Shown piece by piece: positions 7,929-14,144 of a stretch of DNA of 14,371 nucleotides. The stretch is from positions 1 through 14,371 of the forward strand of contig DUEF01000161.1 in assembly GCA_011176555.1 (NCBI GenBank). Direction: 5' to 3'. A program made the position numbers and the translations under genes. Positions within the stretch are counted from its first letter, which is position 1. Each line of letters starts with the position of its first letter. The stretch is from Caldilineae bacterium (GTDB taxonomy: Bacteria > Chloroflexota > Anaerolineae > J102). The notes below the pieces were generated by a model that saw only the letters and a list, made by a program, of their open reading frames with translations, was not told the origin of the DNA and did not search any database.

Positions 7929-8654
7929 TCAAGGCACAACGATTTGCACAGTGCAGGGGGTGGGATAGTTGCCGGTCTTGTCCACTACAACCAGACGGAT
8001 GGTGTAGTCGCCAGACGCGAAACCACTGGTGTTCAGCACGCCCAGCACAGAGCCGACGACTGGGTGTTCGCTACCGGCAAACCAGTTCCACTGGTCAGGG
8101 CTAGCCGGCCCCAACCATTCCAATTTGTAGAATTGAAAGCCGTCGATGCTGGCTGTGCCAGTGATGGATAATTCACCCTCGGCTATTTGGCCGTTGCCAG
8201 GGCTGGCGATCGCTGCGCCGGGGTTGGGACATTGCGGCGGTTGCACAACTGGCGTGTGTGTGGACTGGACGACTGGCGGTTTGCGGGTCGGGCGGGGCTT
8301 GGTCGTGGGCGTTATCGTCGGCGTGGCGGTCGGGGGCGCGGATGTCGGTGTGGGGGTGTCGATCAGCACCAGCAGGTCGGGTGTAGGGGTGACGACGCCC
8401 TCCATGTGTTGAAGGCTGGGGAGCAACAGGTTCGCCGCCGCCCACGTCGCCAGTAGCAACGCCAGCAAGAGGATGGCGATGCCGAATGTGCGATAGGTTC
8501 TTGCCGCAGCGACTTCGCGTTCGAGCGGAAAGATCGCCGAAGTGCGTTCACGGCGGGCCATGAGCGCGCGCCGAATCAAATAGAGTGCAACGATCGCAAT
8601 TGCCCCGTAGATAAATGCGGCGTAGTCAGCGAGAAATTGAAGAAAGACGGTCAC
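7929..8654 (-). CDS. Two-TM protein with Thr/Pro-rich linker and extracytoplasmic Ig-like domain
   Basis: This 241-residue protein has transmembrane segments at about 10-29 and 57-79, with a basic Arg-rich loop between them that should be cytoplasmic. A low-complexity linker of PTPT/TPT repeats (about 89-140) is followed by a beta-rich, Ig-like C-terminal domain (142-241). C142 and C234 could pair, and the pattern GNGQIAEGELSITGTAS is typical of such folds. By topology both N- and C-termini face outside. The start is GTG at 8652-8654, supported by a GGAG five bases upstream (8660-8663). The gene lies 41 bases after the purine nucleoside phosphorylase stop and 3 bases before the Asp-box protein gene. 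Function is unknown. I infer an envelope anchor or binding protein that works with the propeller protein encoded next to it. Confidence 0.82.
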   Translation of the reverse strand: MTVFLQFLADYAAFIYGAIAIVALYLIRRALMARRERTSAIFPLEREVAAARTYRTFGIAILLLALLLATWAAANLLLPSLQHMEGVVTPTPDLLVLIDTPTPTSAPPTATPTITPTTKPRPTRKPPVVQSTHTPVVQPPQCPNPGAAIASPGNGQIAEGELSITGTASIDGFQFYKLEWLGPASPDQWNWFAGSEHPVVGSVLGVLNTSGFASGDYTIRLVVVDKTGNYPTPCTVQIVVP

Positions 8655-8695
8655 TTTAGCTCCGGCGGCCTTCTGGCAGGGTATAGTTCAGCACG

Positions 8696-9550
8696 TTACG
8701 ACACTTCATCCCATCTCGCCAAAACACCCCGTAAAATCGCCGTAAGCCGTGGAACCAGGACTGCGCCTGTTTCCAGGACTTCCTCGTGACTTGTCTCTCG
8801 CTTGCTGTCGATGGCATCGATAGCGACATTGGTAATACCGGAGAATCCCAGAACGCGCATGCCGCTGTGCCGAGCGACAACCGCTTCGTTGGTGGTGCTC
8901 ATGCCGGTGGCATCGCCGCCGATCAGGCGCAGGAAGCGCACTTCCGCTGGTGTTTCAAAGGCTGGTCCCGATAGACCGATGTAAACGCCTCGGTGGAGCG
9001 TTTGTTTCAATTTGGCCGCTACGTCGATGGCGAGCTCGCGTAAACGGCGGTCGTAAAGGGCGGACATGCCGGGGAAGCGCGGGCCCAGAGCGGGATCATT
9101 GGGGCCCATCAAGGGGTTGTTCCCCACCATCCCCACCAGGTTGATCTGATCTTCGATCAGCATGAGATCGCCCGGTCGGTAGGCGGGATTAAGCCCACCG
9201 GCGGCGTTGCTCAGGATCAGGGTGTCGATGCCGAAGGCGCGCATGACCCGTATGGGCAGGGTCACTTCCTCCAGGCTGAAGCCTTCGTAATAGTGCACCC
9301 GTCCTTGCATGATCATGACTTCGTGGCCATCGAGCGCGCCGATGACCAGCTGGCCGGAGTGCCCTACGACGGTGGAGCGAACAAAGCCAGGGATTTGTCC
9401 GTAAGGCAGGATATCGGCGTCTGCGATAGCTTCAGCGAAGTCGCTGTATCCCGAGCCCAAAACCAGGGCGATTTTCGGGCGATATTGCGTGCGTTCGGCA
9501 ATGAAGGCGGCGATGTTTTCGTAATCTTGGCGAGAAAATTGTTTTTTCAT
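8696..9550 (-). CDS. punA: Purine nucleoside phosphorylase, trimeric (PNP I) type
   Basis: The enzyme splits inosine, guanosine and their deoxy forms with phosphate, giving the base and (deoxy)ribose-1-phosphate for purine salvage in the cytoplasm. The 284-residue length fits the family. Landmarks are the phosphate-loop GSG at 32-34, H64 in VVGHSG, R84 in QGRVHYYEG, NAAGG at 115-119, FET with E199 for base binding, MST at 217-219 and N241 in GITN. These match the human and Mycobacterium-type trimeric enzymes rather than the hexameric DeoD type. The related MTA phosphorylases have different base-site residues, and E199/N241 favour 6-oxopurines. The ATG at 9550 has no strong ribosome binding site. 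The gene follows the recombinase gene by 34 bases and is probably co-transcribed with it. Confidence 0.94.
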   Translation of the reverse strand: MKKQFSRQDYENIAAFIAERTQYRPKIALVLGSGYSDFAEAIADADILPYGQIPGFVRSTVVGHSGQLVIGALDGHEVMIMQGRVHYYEGFSLEEVTLPIRVMRAFGIDTLILSNAAGGLNPAYRPGDLMLIEDQINLVGMVGNNPLMGPNDPALGPRFPGMSALYDRRLRELAIDVAAKLKQTLHRGVYIGLSGPAFETPAEVRFLRLIGGDATGMSTTNEAVVARHSGMRVLGFSGITNVAIDAIDSKRETSHEEVLETGAVLVPRLTAILRGVLARWDEVS

Positions 9551-9584
9551 GATCGGTTTGTTTTACAGGATGGTAGGGGCGAGG

Positions 9585-10487
9585 TCAGGCGCGGGGGTGG
9601 GATTCGTCGTAGACTTCGCGCAGGTGGTCGTTGGAGACCTGTGTGTAGACCTGCGTGGTCGAGATGTTGGCGTGTCCTAGCATCTGTTGGACCTCGCGCA
9701 GCCCCGCTCCGCCCCGCAGCATGTGCGTGGCGAAGGAGTGGCGCAGGGTGTGGGGCGTGACCTTGTCCTGAATGCCCAGATCATCGACATAGCGTTTAAT
9801 AATGAGCCACAAGCCCTGACGCGTCAGGCGTTTTCCGCGACGATTGAGAAAGAGCGCTTGCTCTTCGAGGTTGTTTTTCACCAATGCAGGTCTACCCAGG
9901 TTGATGTAGTCGTCGATCACTTGTAGGGCCCGGTCGTAGACGGGTAAGATGCGTTGTTTCGCGCCTTTACCCATGCAGCGCACTGTTCCGGCATCGACGT
10001 CCACGTCCGCGATATCGAGCGCCACCAGTTCGCTGACGCGAAGGCCTGTGGCGTAGAGTGATTCCAGGAGGGCGCGGTCGCGATAGGTGGCGGGCGATTC
10101 GCCCTGCGGTGCGGCCAGCAGGCGATCGATTTCTTCAGGGGGGATAGCGGCGGGTAAGTGTCTTTCCACTTTGGGGGAGTCTAACTCATTTGCCGGGTTC
10201 TTTTTTAGCTGTCCCTGCTCAACAAGGAAATTGAAAAATGATTTGACCGCGGCCACCTTGCGCGCCACCGTGCTCGATGCGTATTCCCGTTCCTTCATCT
10301 CCAGCATGTAACCCACGATATGATCACGCGTGACATTGCCCCACCCACGGGGCCGTCTGGCCGGATCGAGATGTTGTAGATACCCCAAGAATTGGCCTAA
10401 ATCATTGCGATAGGCCGAAACGGTGTTTTGTGAATAGCCCTGCTCGACTTCCAGGTACTCTAAAAAAGTGGTCACTTGTTCCTGCAT
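9585..10487 (-). CDS. xerD: Tyrosine recombinase XerC/XerD family
   Basis: The 300-residue size and full-length fit match Xer recombinases, which resolve chromosome dimers at dif. An N-terminal SAM-like core-binding domain covers about 1-90, with SQNTVSAYRNDL typical of Xer. The catalytic domain shows R150 (GLRVSEL), K174 (GKGAKQR), H246 and R249 (HTLRH), H272 (GHANIS) and the nucleophile Y281 (YTQVS). Each is offset by two from the E. coli XerD positions. I chose the ATG at 10485-10487 because a perfect AGGAGG lies five bases upstream. An in-frame ATG six codons earlier (10505) would put that site inside the gene. XerC and XerD cannot be told apart from one copy. No integron or phage genes are nearby, so a chromosomal Xer role is more likely than a mobile-element integrase. 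Confidence 0.93.
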   Translation of the reverse strand: MQEQVTTFLEYLEVEQGYSQNTVSAYRNDLGQFLGYLQHLDPARRPRGWGNVTRDHIVGYMLEMKEREYASSTVARKVAAVKSFFNFLVEQGQLKKNPANELDSPKVERHLPAAIPPEEIDRLLAAPQGESPATYRDRALLESLYATGLRVSELVALDIADVDVDAGTVRCMGKGAKQRILPVYDRALQVIDDYINLGRPALVKNNLEEQALFLNRRGKRLTRQGLWLIIKRYVDDLGIQDKVTPHTLRHSFATHMLRGGAGLREVQQMLGHANISTTQVYTQVSNDHLREVYDESHPRA

Positions 10488-10492
10488 GGCAT

Positions 10493-10498
10493 CCTCCT
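10493..10498 (-). promoter_or_regulatory. Ribosome binding site that decides the xerD start
   Basis: Read on the minus strand this is AGGAGG, five bases before the ATG at 10487. It rules in favour of the internal start over the upstream in-frame ATG at 10505. Confidence 0.8.
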
Positions 10499-10541
10499 CT
10501 TGCATGGGCCAGATTGTGCATTCCGTTCAACTATGACTGGC

Positions 10542-10571
10542 ATTCTATCATAACTTTGCATAATGTCACAA
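10542..10571 (-). promoter_or_regulatory. Candidate sigma-70-type promoter for xerD-punA
   Basis: On the minus strand TTGTGA (10566-10571) and TAGAAT (10542-10547) are separated by 18 bases. They lie about 55 bases before the chosen xerD start, in the AT-richer part of the 267-base gap. An overlapping TATGAT is an alternative -10 with worse spacing. Confidence 0.4.
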
Positions 10572-10619
10572 ACTGCCCAAAAACACGTTGCGCGTCATTC
10601 CGGCGACCAGCGGGCGGCC

Positions 10620-10759
10620 TGCTCCGGGCGGAACGCGGGAGCGAATCCTCCCGAATGGCGAGGGTGACGCATTCCCGCACCGACCCCGTCGAGAAGCGTC
10701 TCACCAGGTGCGCCAAGTTGTTTTGAGAAATTGTGTGTGGGGAATGCGTCACCCCTACC
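10620..10759. repeat. Nested inverted-repeat element in the gene-free gap 10488-10754
   Basis: The two outer arms GGGTGACGCATTCCC (10662-10676) and GGGAATGCGTCACCC (10740-10754) are a perfect 15-bp inverted repeat with 63 bases between them. Inside lie GCACC/GGTGC arms (10677-10681, 10707-10711) and the small palindrome GAGAAGCGTCTC (10691-10702). A separate CGGGAG/CTCCCG hairpin is at 10636-10653. The right arm ends at the stop codon of the methyltransferase gene. No protein is encoded in the gap. The shape suits a short dispersed palindromic or MITE-like repeat, or a structured RNA at the transcript end. The boundaries given are approximate. Confidence 0.6.
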
Positions 10760-11417
10760 AACTTACTTTCTCGAAGACCAACGTGTAAGAGAAGAAGTTT
10801 CCTTCTTGGTTTTTCAGGCGGAACCCGGCGTCCGTCGCCAGAGCAATGACGGTTCGGGCCAGAGGATAGTCGGGATCGACCAGCAATTCGCTGAAGGCGA
10901 TGACGCCGCCCGGTTTCAGCACGCGGTAGAGTTCCATCAGGGCCAGTTGGGGTGATGGCAACTCCCCGAGCACCGACATCATCGTGACGGCATCGAATGT
11001 TTCATCGGCAAAGGGCAGGTTGACGACATCCGCCACCCGCGCTTCGATGTTCTCCAGGCCCTCAGCCTGCGCCCGCGCTTCCACTCGCTCGATAGCGCTC
11101 GGTTCGATATCAATCGCAATCACTCCGCCATCCTCGCCCACCCAACTGGCTATCTCCATCGTGTAAGCGCCATTGCCCGGCCCCACCTCCAAAACCTTCA
11201 TGCCGGGTTCGATTCCGTGCCGGATCGGCATGATCCCTGGCGGCTGGATCTTGCGCCGCCAGGGGTTGTCGATCAGGTTGGCCATTTGGTGCGGCATGGG
11301 GAATTTGTAGAAATAGCGCACCGCCCGCACGATCGTATGCCAGATGATGGCCAGCGCCAGCAGGCGCGAGAATAGATTTAGCAGACGGAGAAAAAGTCGG
11401 GATACTGTGCGGATCAT
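10755..11417 (-). CDS. Membrane-anchored class I SAM-dependent methyltransferase
   Basis: This 220-residue protein starts with an amphipathic to hydrophobic segment (about 7-32) that should tether it to the inner face of the membrane. A UbiE/COQ5-like methyltransferase core follows. Motif I is VLEVGPGNG at 75-83, the acidic residue after beta2 is in AIDIEPS (D103), AD at 129-130 marks motif II, FDAVTMMSVLGEL (141-153) is motif III, and LYRVLKPGG (163-171) is the motif typical of UbiE-type enzymes. The substrate is not evident, and a lipid, quinone or small hydrophobic molecule would suit the anchor. The ATG at 11417 lies 13 bases past the stop of the copper chaperone gene, so the two probably share a transcript. 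No metal-binding motif ties it to copper, and it may simply be a passenger. Confidence 0.85.
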   Translation of the reverse strand: MIRTVSRLFLRLLNLFSRLLALAIIWHTIVRAVRYFYKFPMPHQMANLIDNPWRRKIQPPGIMPIRHGIEPGMKVLEVGPGNGAYTMEIASWVGEDGGVIAIDIEPSAIERVEARAQAEGLENIEARVADVVNLPFADETFDAVTMMSVLGELPSPQLALMELYRVLKPGGVIAFSELLVDPDYPLARTVIALATDAGFRLKNQEGNFFSYTLVFEKVSW

Positions 11418-11430
11418 AGTTGTTAGCTGC

Positions 11431-11919
11431 CTATTTTGTGTTGTTGCCGCCCATCCCGTCCATCGCCCGCACCTTCACATCGAAGGTTTTCTCTCCCGAT
11501 TTCTCGAAGACGAGGACGAGATGGATGGTGTCATCAGGCTTGAGTTGTTGGTTGAGGCCCATGAACATGACATGGAGTCCCCCGGGCTTCATAACCACCT
11601 CGCCTCCCGCCGGTATCTCCAGCCGTTGACCTTCGACCGGGTTCATGTGCATCACGCCGTTTTCGTCGATCACGGTTTCGTGTAATTCGATCACTTTGCT
11701 GATATCCGCTTTCGCACCGATGAGAGCGTCTGTTTCCTTGCCTTTGTTTTTGATGATCATGTAGGCGGCGCCGTTGGTCGCGGCCATGGGCGATTGTCGC
11801 GCCCAGATGTCTTCTACGACAATCTCCGGGCCTGAGGGGCCACTGCTGCAAGCGCTCAGCGACAGCGCGATAACCAACGCTAAAAATGTGAAAAGGACGA
11901 CTTTGACGTTGCAGTTCAT
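11431..11919 (-). CDS. PCu(A)C-family periplasmic/extracytoplasmic copper chaperone, lipoprotein
   Basis: PCu(A)C proteins bind Cu(I) outside the cytoplasm and help load the CuA or CuB site of cytochrome oxidase. This 162-residue copy has a lipoprotein signal peptide with lipobox LSAC (C24), so it should be lipid-anchored. The fold region starts at about 32 (EIVVEDIWARQSP). Likely copper ligands are H80, M90/M92, H116 and M118 (LHVMFMGL). The family motif is H(M)X10MX21HXM. By my count H80 to M92 fits, but M92 to H116 is 23 residues rather than 21. The KPGGLHVMF core is classic. A strong AGGAGGT lies at 11928-11934, eight bases before the ATG. The gene follows the DeoR-NosL regulator gene by 54 bases and precedes a methyltransferase gene. 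It is sometimes labelled DUF461. Confidence 0.93.
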   Translation of the reverse strand: MNCNVKVVLFTFLALVIALSLSACSSGPSGPEIVVEDIWARQSPMAATNGAAYMIIKNKGKETDALIGAKADISKVIELHETVIDENGVMHMNPVEGQRLEIPAGGEVVMKPGGLHVMFMGLNQQLKPDDTIHLVLVFEKSGEKTFDVKVRAMDGMGGNNTK

Positions 11920-11927
11920 CCTCGATA

Positions 11928-11934
11928 ACCTCCT
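11928..11934 (-). promoter_or_regulatory. Strong ribosome binding site of the copper chaperone gene
   Basis: Read on the minus strand this is AGGAGGT, eight bases before the ATG at 11919. It is one of the best Shine-Dalgarno matches in the window and suggests high translation. Confidence 0.75.
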
Positions 11935-11973
11935 CGAATGATAGAATGAGTCAAGGGCTGAAATCTAGCCATA

Positions 11974-12513
11974 TCACAACGTCATGCTTGCACGCAAATA
12001 GGACTGGGTGTTGACCAAGTCCATCACTTTTCCGCCAAAACCACGCTGGAATTTTTCCGCCTCGTCACGGTCTTGGAAGCAGAGCACGGTGGGCGTACAA
12101 CATACAGTCAGGTCGGGATCAACGAGAAATGTGGCGGTGCGGACGTTGACCATGCGACCGTGCAGGTAATCGGCCGCCAACGCGGAAACCACCTGCGGTC
12201 TCGCCGACAGCAGCATGATGCCGCAGTGCGGGCAACAGGCTTGCAGTTGCGATCCATCAGCGCACTGCAACACAAAAGCTGTGCGCTCCCGAGGCGCCAT
12301 GCCGCACATGGCGCACCCATCCTTATCCGACGACTGTCGCGCCACAGCGCCGCCAAACACCTTTTCGAGATGGCCTTCATCCGCGAGTTGAGACAGGTCG
12401 CGGTGAATGGTCATGCGCGAGACATCCAAGATCTCGGTGAGTTCGCTGACGCGCACGCGGCCCGAGTTCTCAAGGTGTTCCAGGATAATTTGTCTGCGTT
12501 CTGAAGCAAGCAT
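11974..12513 (-). CDS. DeoR-type helix-turn-helix regulator fused to a NosL-like Cys-rich metal-binding domain
   Basis: I read a 179-residue protein from the ATG at 12511-12513. Residues 1-56 are a DeoR/GlpR-type winged helix: ERRQIILEHL, then SELTEILDVSRMTIHRDLSQL and the wing EGHLEKVFGGA. The usual DeoR sugar-phosphate effector domain is absent. Residues about 64-175 resemble NosL instead: CAMCGM (C67, C70), CCPHCG (C93, C94, C97), a DYLHGRMVNVRTATFLV block (125-131), CC at 138-139, C145 and FGGKV at 159-163. NosL is the copper chaperone of nitrous oxide reductase, and this domain probably binds Cu(I) or another soft metal. I infer a metal-responsive repressor. It sits between a cytochrome c peroxidase gene and a copper chaperone gene, and a 14-bp inverted repeat overlaps its start. 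No ribosome binding site precedes the ATG, so the transcript may be leaderless. NosL assignment is by motif pattern. Confidence 0.8.
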   Translation of the reverse strand: MLASERRQIILEHLENSGRVRVSELTEILDVSRMTIHRDLSQLADEGHLEKVFGGAVARQSSDKDGCAMCGMAPRERTAFVLQCADGSQLQACCPHCGIMLLSARPQVVSALAADYLHGRMVNVRTATFLVDPDLTVCCTPTVLCFQDRDEAEKFQRGFGGKVMDLVNTQSYLRASMTL

Positions 12514-12573
12514 AGGCGTGTTACAATGAGTGCATGGATAGCAGATGCACGCAAGTGTAACACGCCTATTACA
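12512..12573. promoter_or_regulatory. Operator-like inverted repeats over the start of the DeoR-NosL regulator gene
   Basis: ATAGGCGTGTTACA (12512-12525) and TGTAACACGCCTAT (12556-12569) are a perfect 14-bp inverted repeat with 30 bases between. GTGCAT/ATGCAC (12530-12535, 12545-12550) forms an inner pair. A third half-site makes TGTAA-N8-TTACA at 12556-12573. The left arm covers the regulator's start codon. The arrangement suggests a repressor operator with two sites about four helical turns apart and autoregulation by the DeoR-NosL protein. Confidence 0.6.
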
Positions 12574-12588
12574 ATCGCCCAAATGCGC

Positions 12589-12627
12589 CCCTTTGCAGCG
12601 TTGCTTGCAACGTTTCTTTACAAAGGG
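12589..12627. terminator. Stem-loop spanning the stop codon of the cytochrome c peroxidase gene
   Basis: Arms CCCTTTG (12589-12595) and CAAAGGG (12621-12627) enclose an inner CGTTGC/GCAACG hairpin (12599-12612). Together they form a two-tier stem-loop around the TAA at 12618-12620. No T run follows on the minus strand, so it is not a classic intrinsic terminator. It could be a weak or Rho-aided terminator, or a 3'-end stabiliser, separating the peroxidase gene from the regulator gene. Confidence 0.35.
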
Positions 12628-14111
12628 TTGTTCTCTGCATCTACTGCATACAATCTGAGTCCGTCCGGATCCGGAACGCTTTCATCCGCTATCCAGGGAG
12701 CCAAACAGGCCCGATCTTTGACGCATGGGTCGGTCAGCGTGTGCAGGAAAGCGATCAGGCTTGCGACTTGTTCATCGCTGAAGTTGATGTCCGAAACGGT
12801 TTTGATGCCGTTTTCCCGGTTTTTCTTGACTTGTTCCAGCGCCTGCCTGGTGTAACGCTCCGCGTTGACCGTGCGAATAGCGGGATCGAGTTGCGAAAAA
12901 TCATAGCTATCGATGGCTTTTTCGGGATTGAGATGGTGGCGCACGATTTCTTCCAGGGTGGCGTATGCACCGTCATGTCCATAGGGGCCGGTCACTTCAA
13001 CATTGAGTAACGAAGGCGTGCGAAAAGCGTATTTGTCATCTGGATTTTGTGTTTCCAGGTAACGGCCCCAGTCATCATCACCGTACGTTCCGCTGGCTTT
13101 TCCCACGCCGATTTGCGGGATGGCCAAAGCGTGGAACTGTTCATCTGTAAAGAAATCGCCGGTATGGCATGTGGAGCAATTGCCAGCCCCAAAGAACAGC
13201 AGTGCGCCCTGTTTGGCCTCTTCACTGATGGCGTCATCGTCGCCCTGCACGTAAGCCTTCCAGGGCGTGTCCACAAACACCTGTGAGCGTTCGTACTCGC
13301 CGATGGCGTGCACGATATTTTCGAAAGTGACGAGTTCTTCGGCCGGCTGGTCGCTGTTGAACGCTTTCTGGAATTCCGCCAACCAGTTATTTGGGGATAA
13401 CGTTCCGCGTTCTGCGCCGTAATCGCCCAGGATTTGCGCCAGACGTATGCGAGTGTTCTCATCGCGCACTTCCAGGGTGTTGCCCGTGTCCGCGCCGAAA
13501 TCGAAGCCCCGCATCTCCGCCTCCGCCGTGACCGGGAAACGACTTTGCGCTTCAACTAGATTGGCCCCAGCCTGAGGGTCGGGGTAGCCGTAAGGGGTGT
13601 CGGGCGTGCGAATGCCAAAACCGTCGCCGCCATTGGCGCCCGGCGTCTTACCCTTGCTTTCGACGCGTCCATCCCAGAACATGAACTGATCCCACAGCCC
13701 GCTGTTGAAGGTCGTGGGAGCGTTGCGCGGCACTTTGGGGCCATCGGGACGCGTGCGCCCCGGACCAAGTAGCTCAGGATTGTCTGCATTGACGCCAATC
13801 GACATGGGAATAGCGTCCCCGCCGCCCAGGGAGGGATGATGACAGGTGACGCACGCGGAATCCTGTTGGCCGCCCAGCGCCTGGGTGTAGAATAGTTTCA
13901 GGCCCAATTGCGGTAGAGGGTCGTCGATGCTGGGCAAATCGCGACCGATGCTGGGATCTCCCGTCAATCCCTTTGCGGCGATGATAGTGCGCAACTGAGA
14001 GTCAACGTCGTCTGGTTCGGGTTGCGTCGTTGGCGTCGGGTTTGCGCACGCGTTCAGAACAAAAATGCCAATGAGCATTAGGAAGAGGCTCAGGCGCAGT
14101 GGTCTTTTCAT
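12618..14111 (-). CDS. Di-haem cytochrome c peroxidase / MauG-family lipoprotein
   Basis: This 497-residue protein has a lipoprotein signal peptide with lipobox LNAC (C22), then a Thr/Pro-rich linker. Two c-type haem sites are present: CVTCH (87-91) in the N-terminal domain and CSTCH (312-316) in the C-terminal domain. Family landmarks are FWDGRVESKG (145-154) and FRTPSLLNVEVTGPYGHDGAYATLEEIV (363-390). Such proteins reduce hydrogen peroxide with electrons from cytochromes or cupredoxins, or oxidise other substrates as MauG does. The residue before HDG is Gly, where many relatives have a haem-ligand-like or aromatic residue, so peroxidase activity is not certain. The C-terminus (about 460-497) carries an extra Cys pair (C463, C469). 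TGGAG seven bases before the ATG at 14111 is a good ribosome binding site. It follows the DsrE-like gene by 33 bases, so the two are likely co-transcribed. Confidence 0.92.
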   Translation of the reverse strand: MKRPLRLSLFLMLIGIFVLNACANPTPTTQPEPDDVDSQLRTIIAAKGLTGDPSIGRDLPSIDDPLPQLGLKLFYTQALGGQQDSACVTCHHPSLGGGDAIPMSIGVNADNPELLGPGRTRPDGPKVPRNAPTTFNSGLWDQFMFWDGRVESKGKTPGANGGDGFGIRTPDTPYGYPDPQAGANLVEAQSRFPVTAEAEMRGFDFGADTGNTLEVRDENTRIRLAQILGDYGAERGTLSPNNWLAEFQKAFNSDQPAEELVTFENIVHAIGEYERSQVFVDTPWKAYVQGDDDAISEEAKQGALLFFGAGNCSTCHTGDFFTDEQFHALAIPQIGVGKASGTYGDDDWGRYLETQNPDDKYAFRTPSLLNVEVTGPYGHDGAYATLEEIVRHHLNPEKAIDSYDFSQLDPAIRTVNAERYTRQALEQVKKNRENGIKTVSDINFSDEQVASLIAFLHTLTDPCVKDRACLAPWIADESVPDPDGLRLYAVDAENNPL

Positions 14112-14144
14112 AATGCAACTCCATCAATTCTACGGCTGCGATTG

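Noticed and set aside
8271..8400. Low-complexity GC-rich stretch as a DNA repeat or CRISPR-like array
   Set aside because: It is the coding sequence of the Thr/Pro linker in the two-TM protein, with codon-level periodicity and no spacer structure.
9585..10487. xerD as integrase of a genomic island or phage
   Set aside because: No tRNA, attachment-site repeat, excisionase or phage gene is nearby, and the protein is a full-length Xer type next to a housekeeping purine gene.
10488..10505. Upstream ATG at 10505 as the xerD start
   Set aside because: A perfect AGGAGG lies between it and the next in-frame ATG with ideal spacing to the latter, and Xer proteins normally begin there.
10531..10761. 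Minus-strand frame of 76 codons in the gene-free gap
   Set aside because: It consists mainly of the inverted-repeat element, has no ribosome binding site and no recognisable protein pattern.
12514..12582. Longer N-terminus of the DeoR-NosL protein starting at 12582
   Set aside because: The extra 23 residues precede the normal DeoR start, are not DeoR-like, and would place the whole operator-like inverted repeat inside the coding region.
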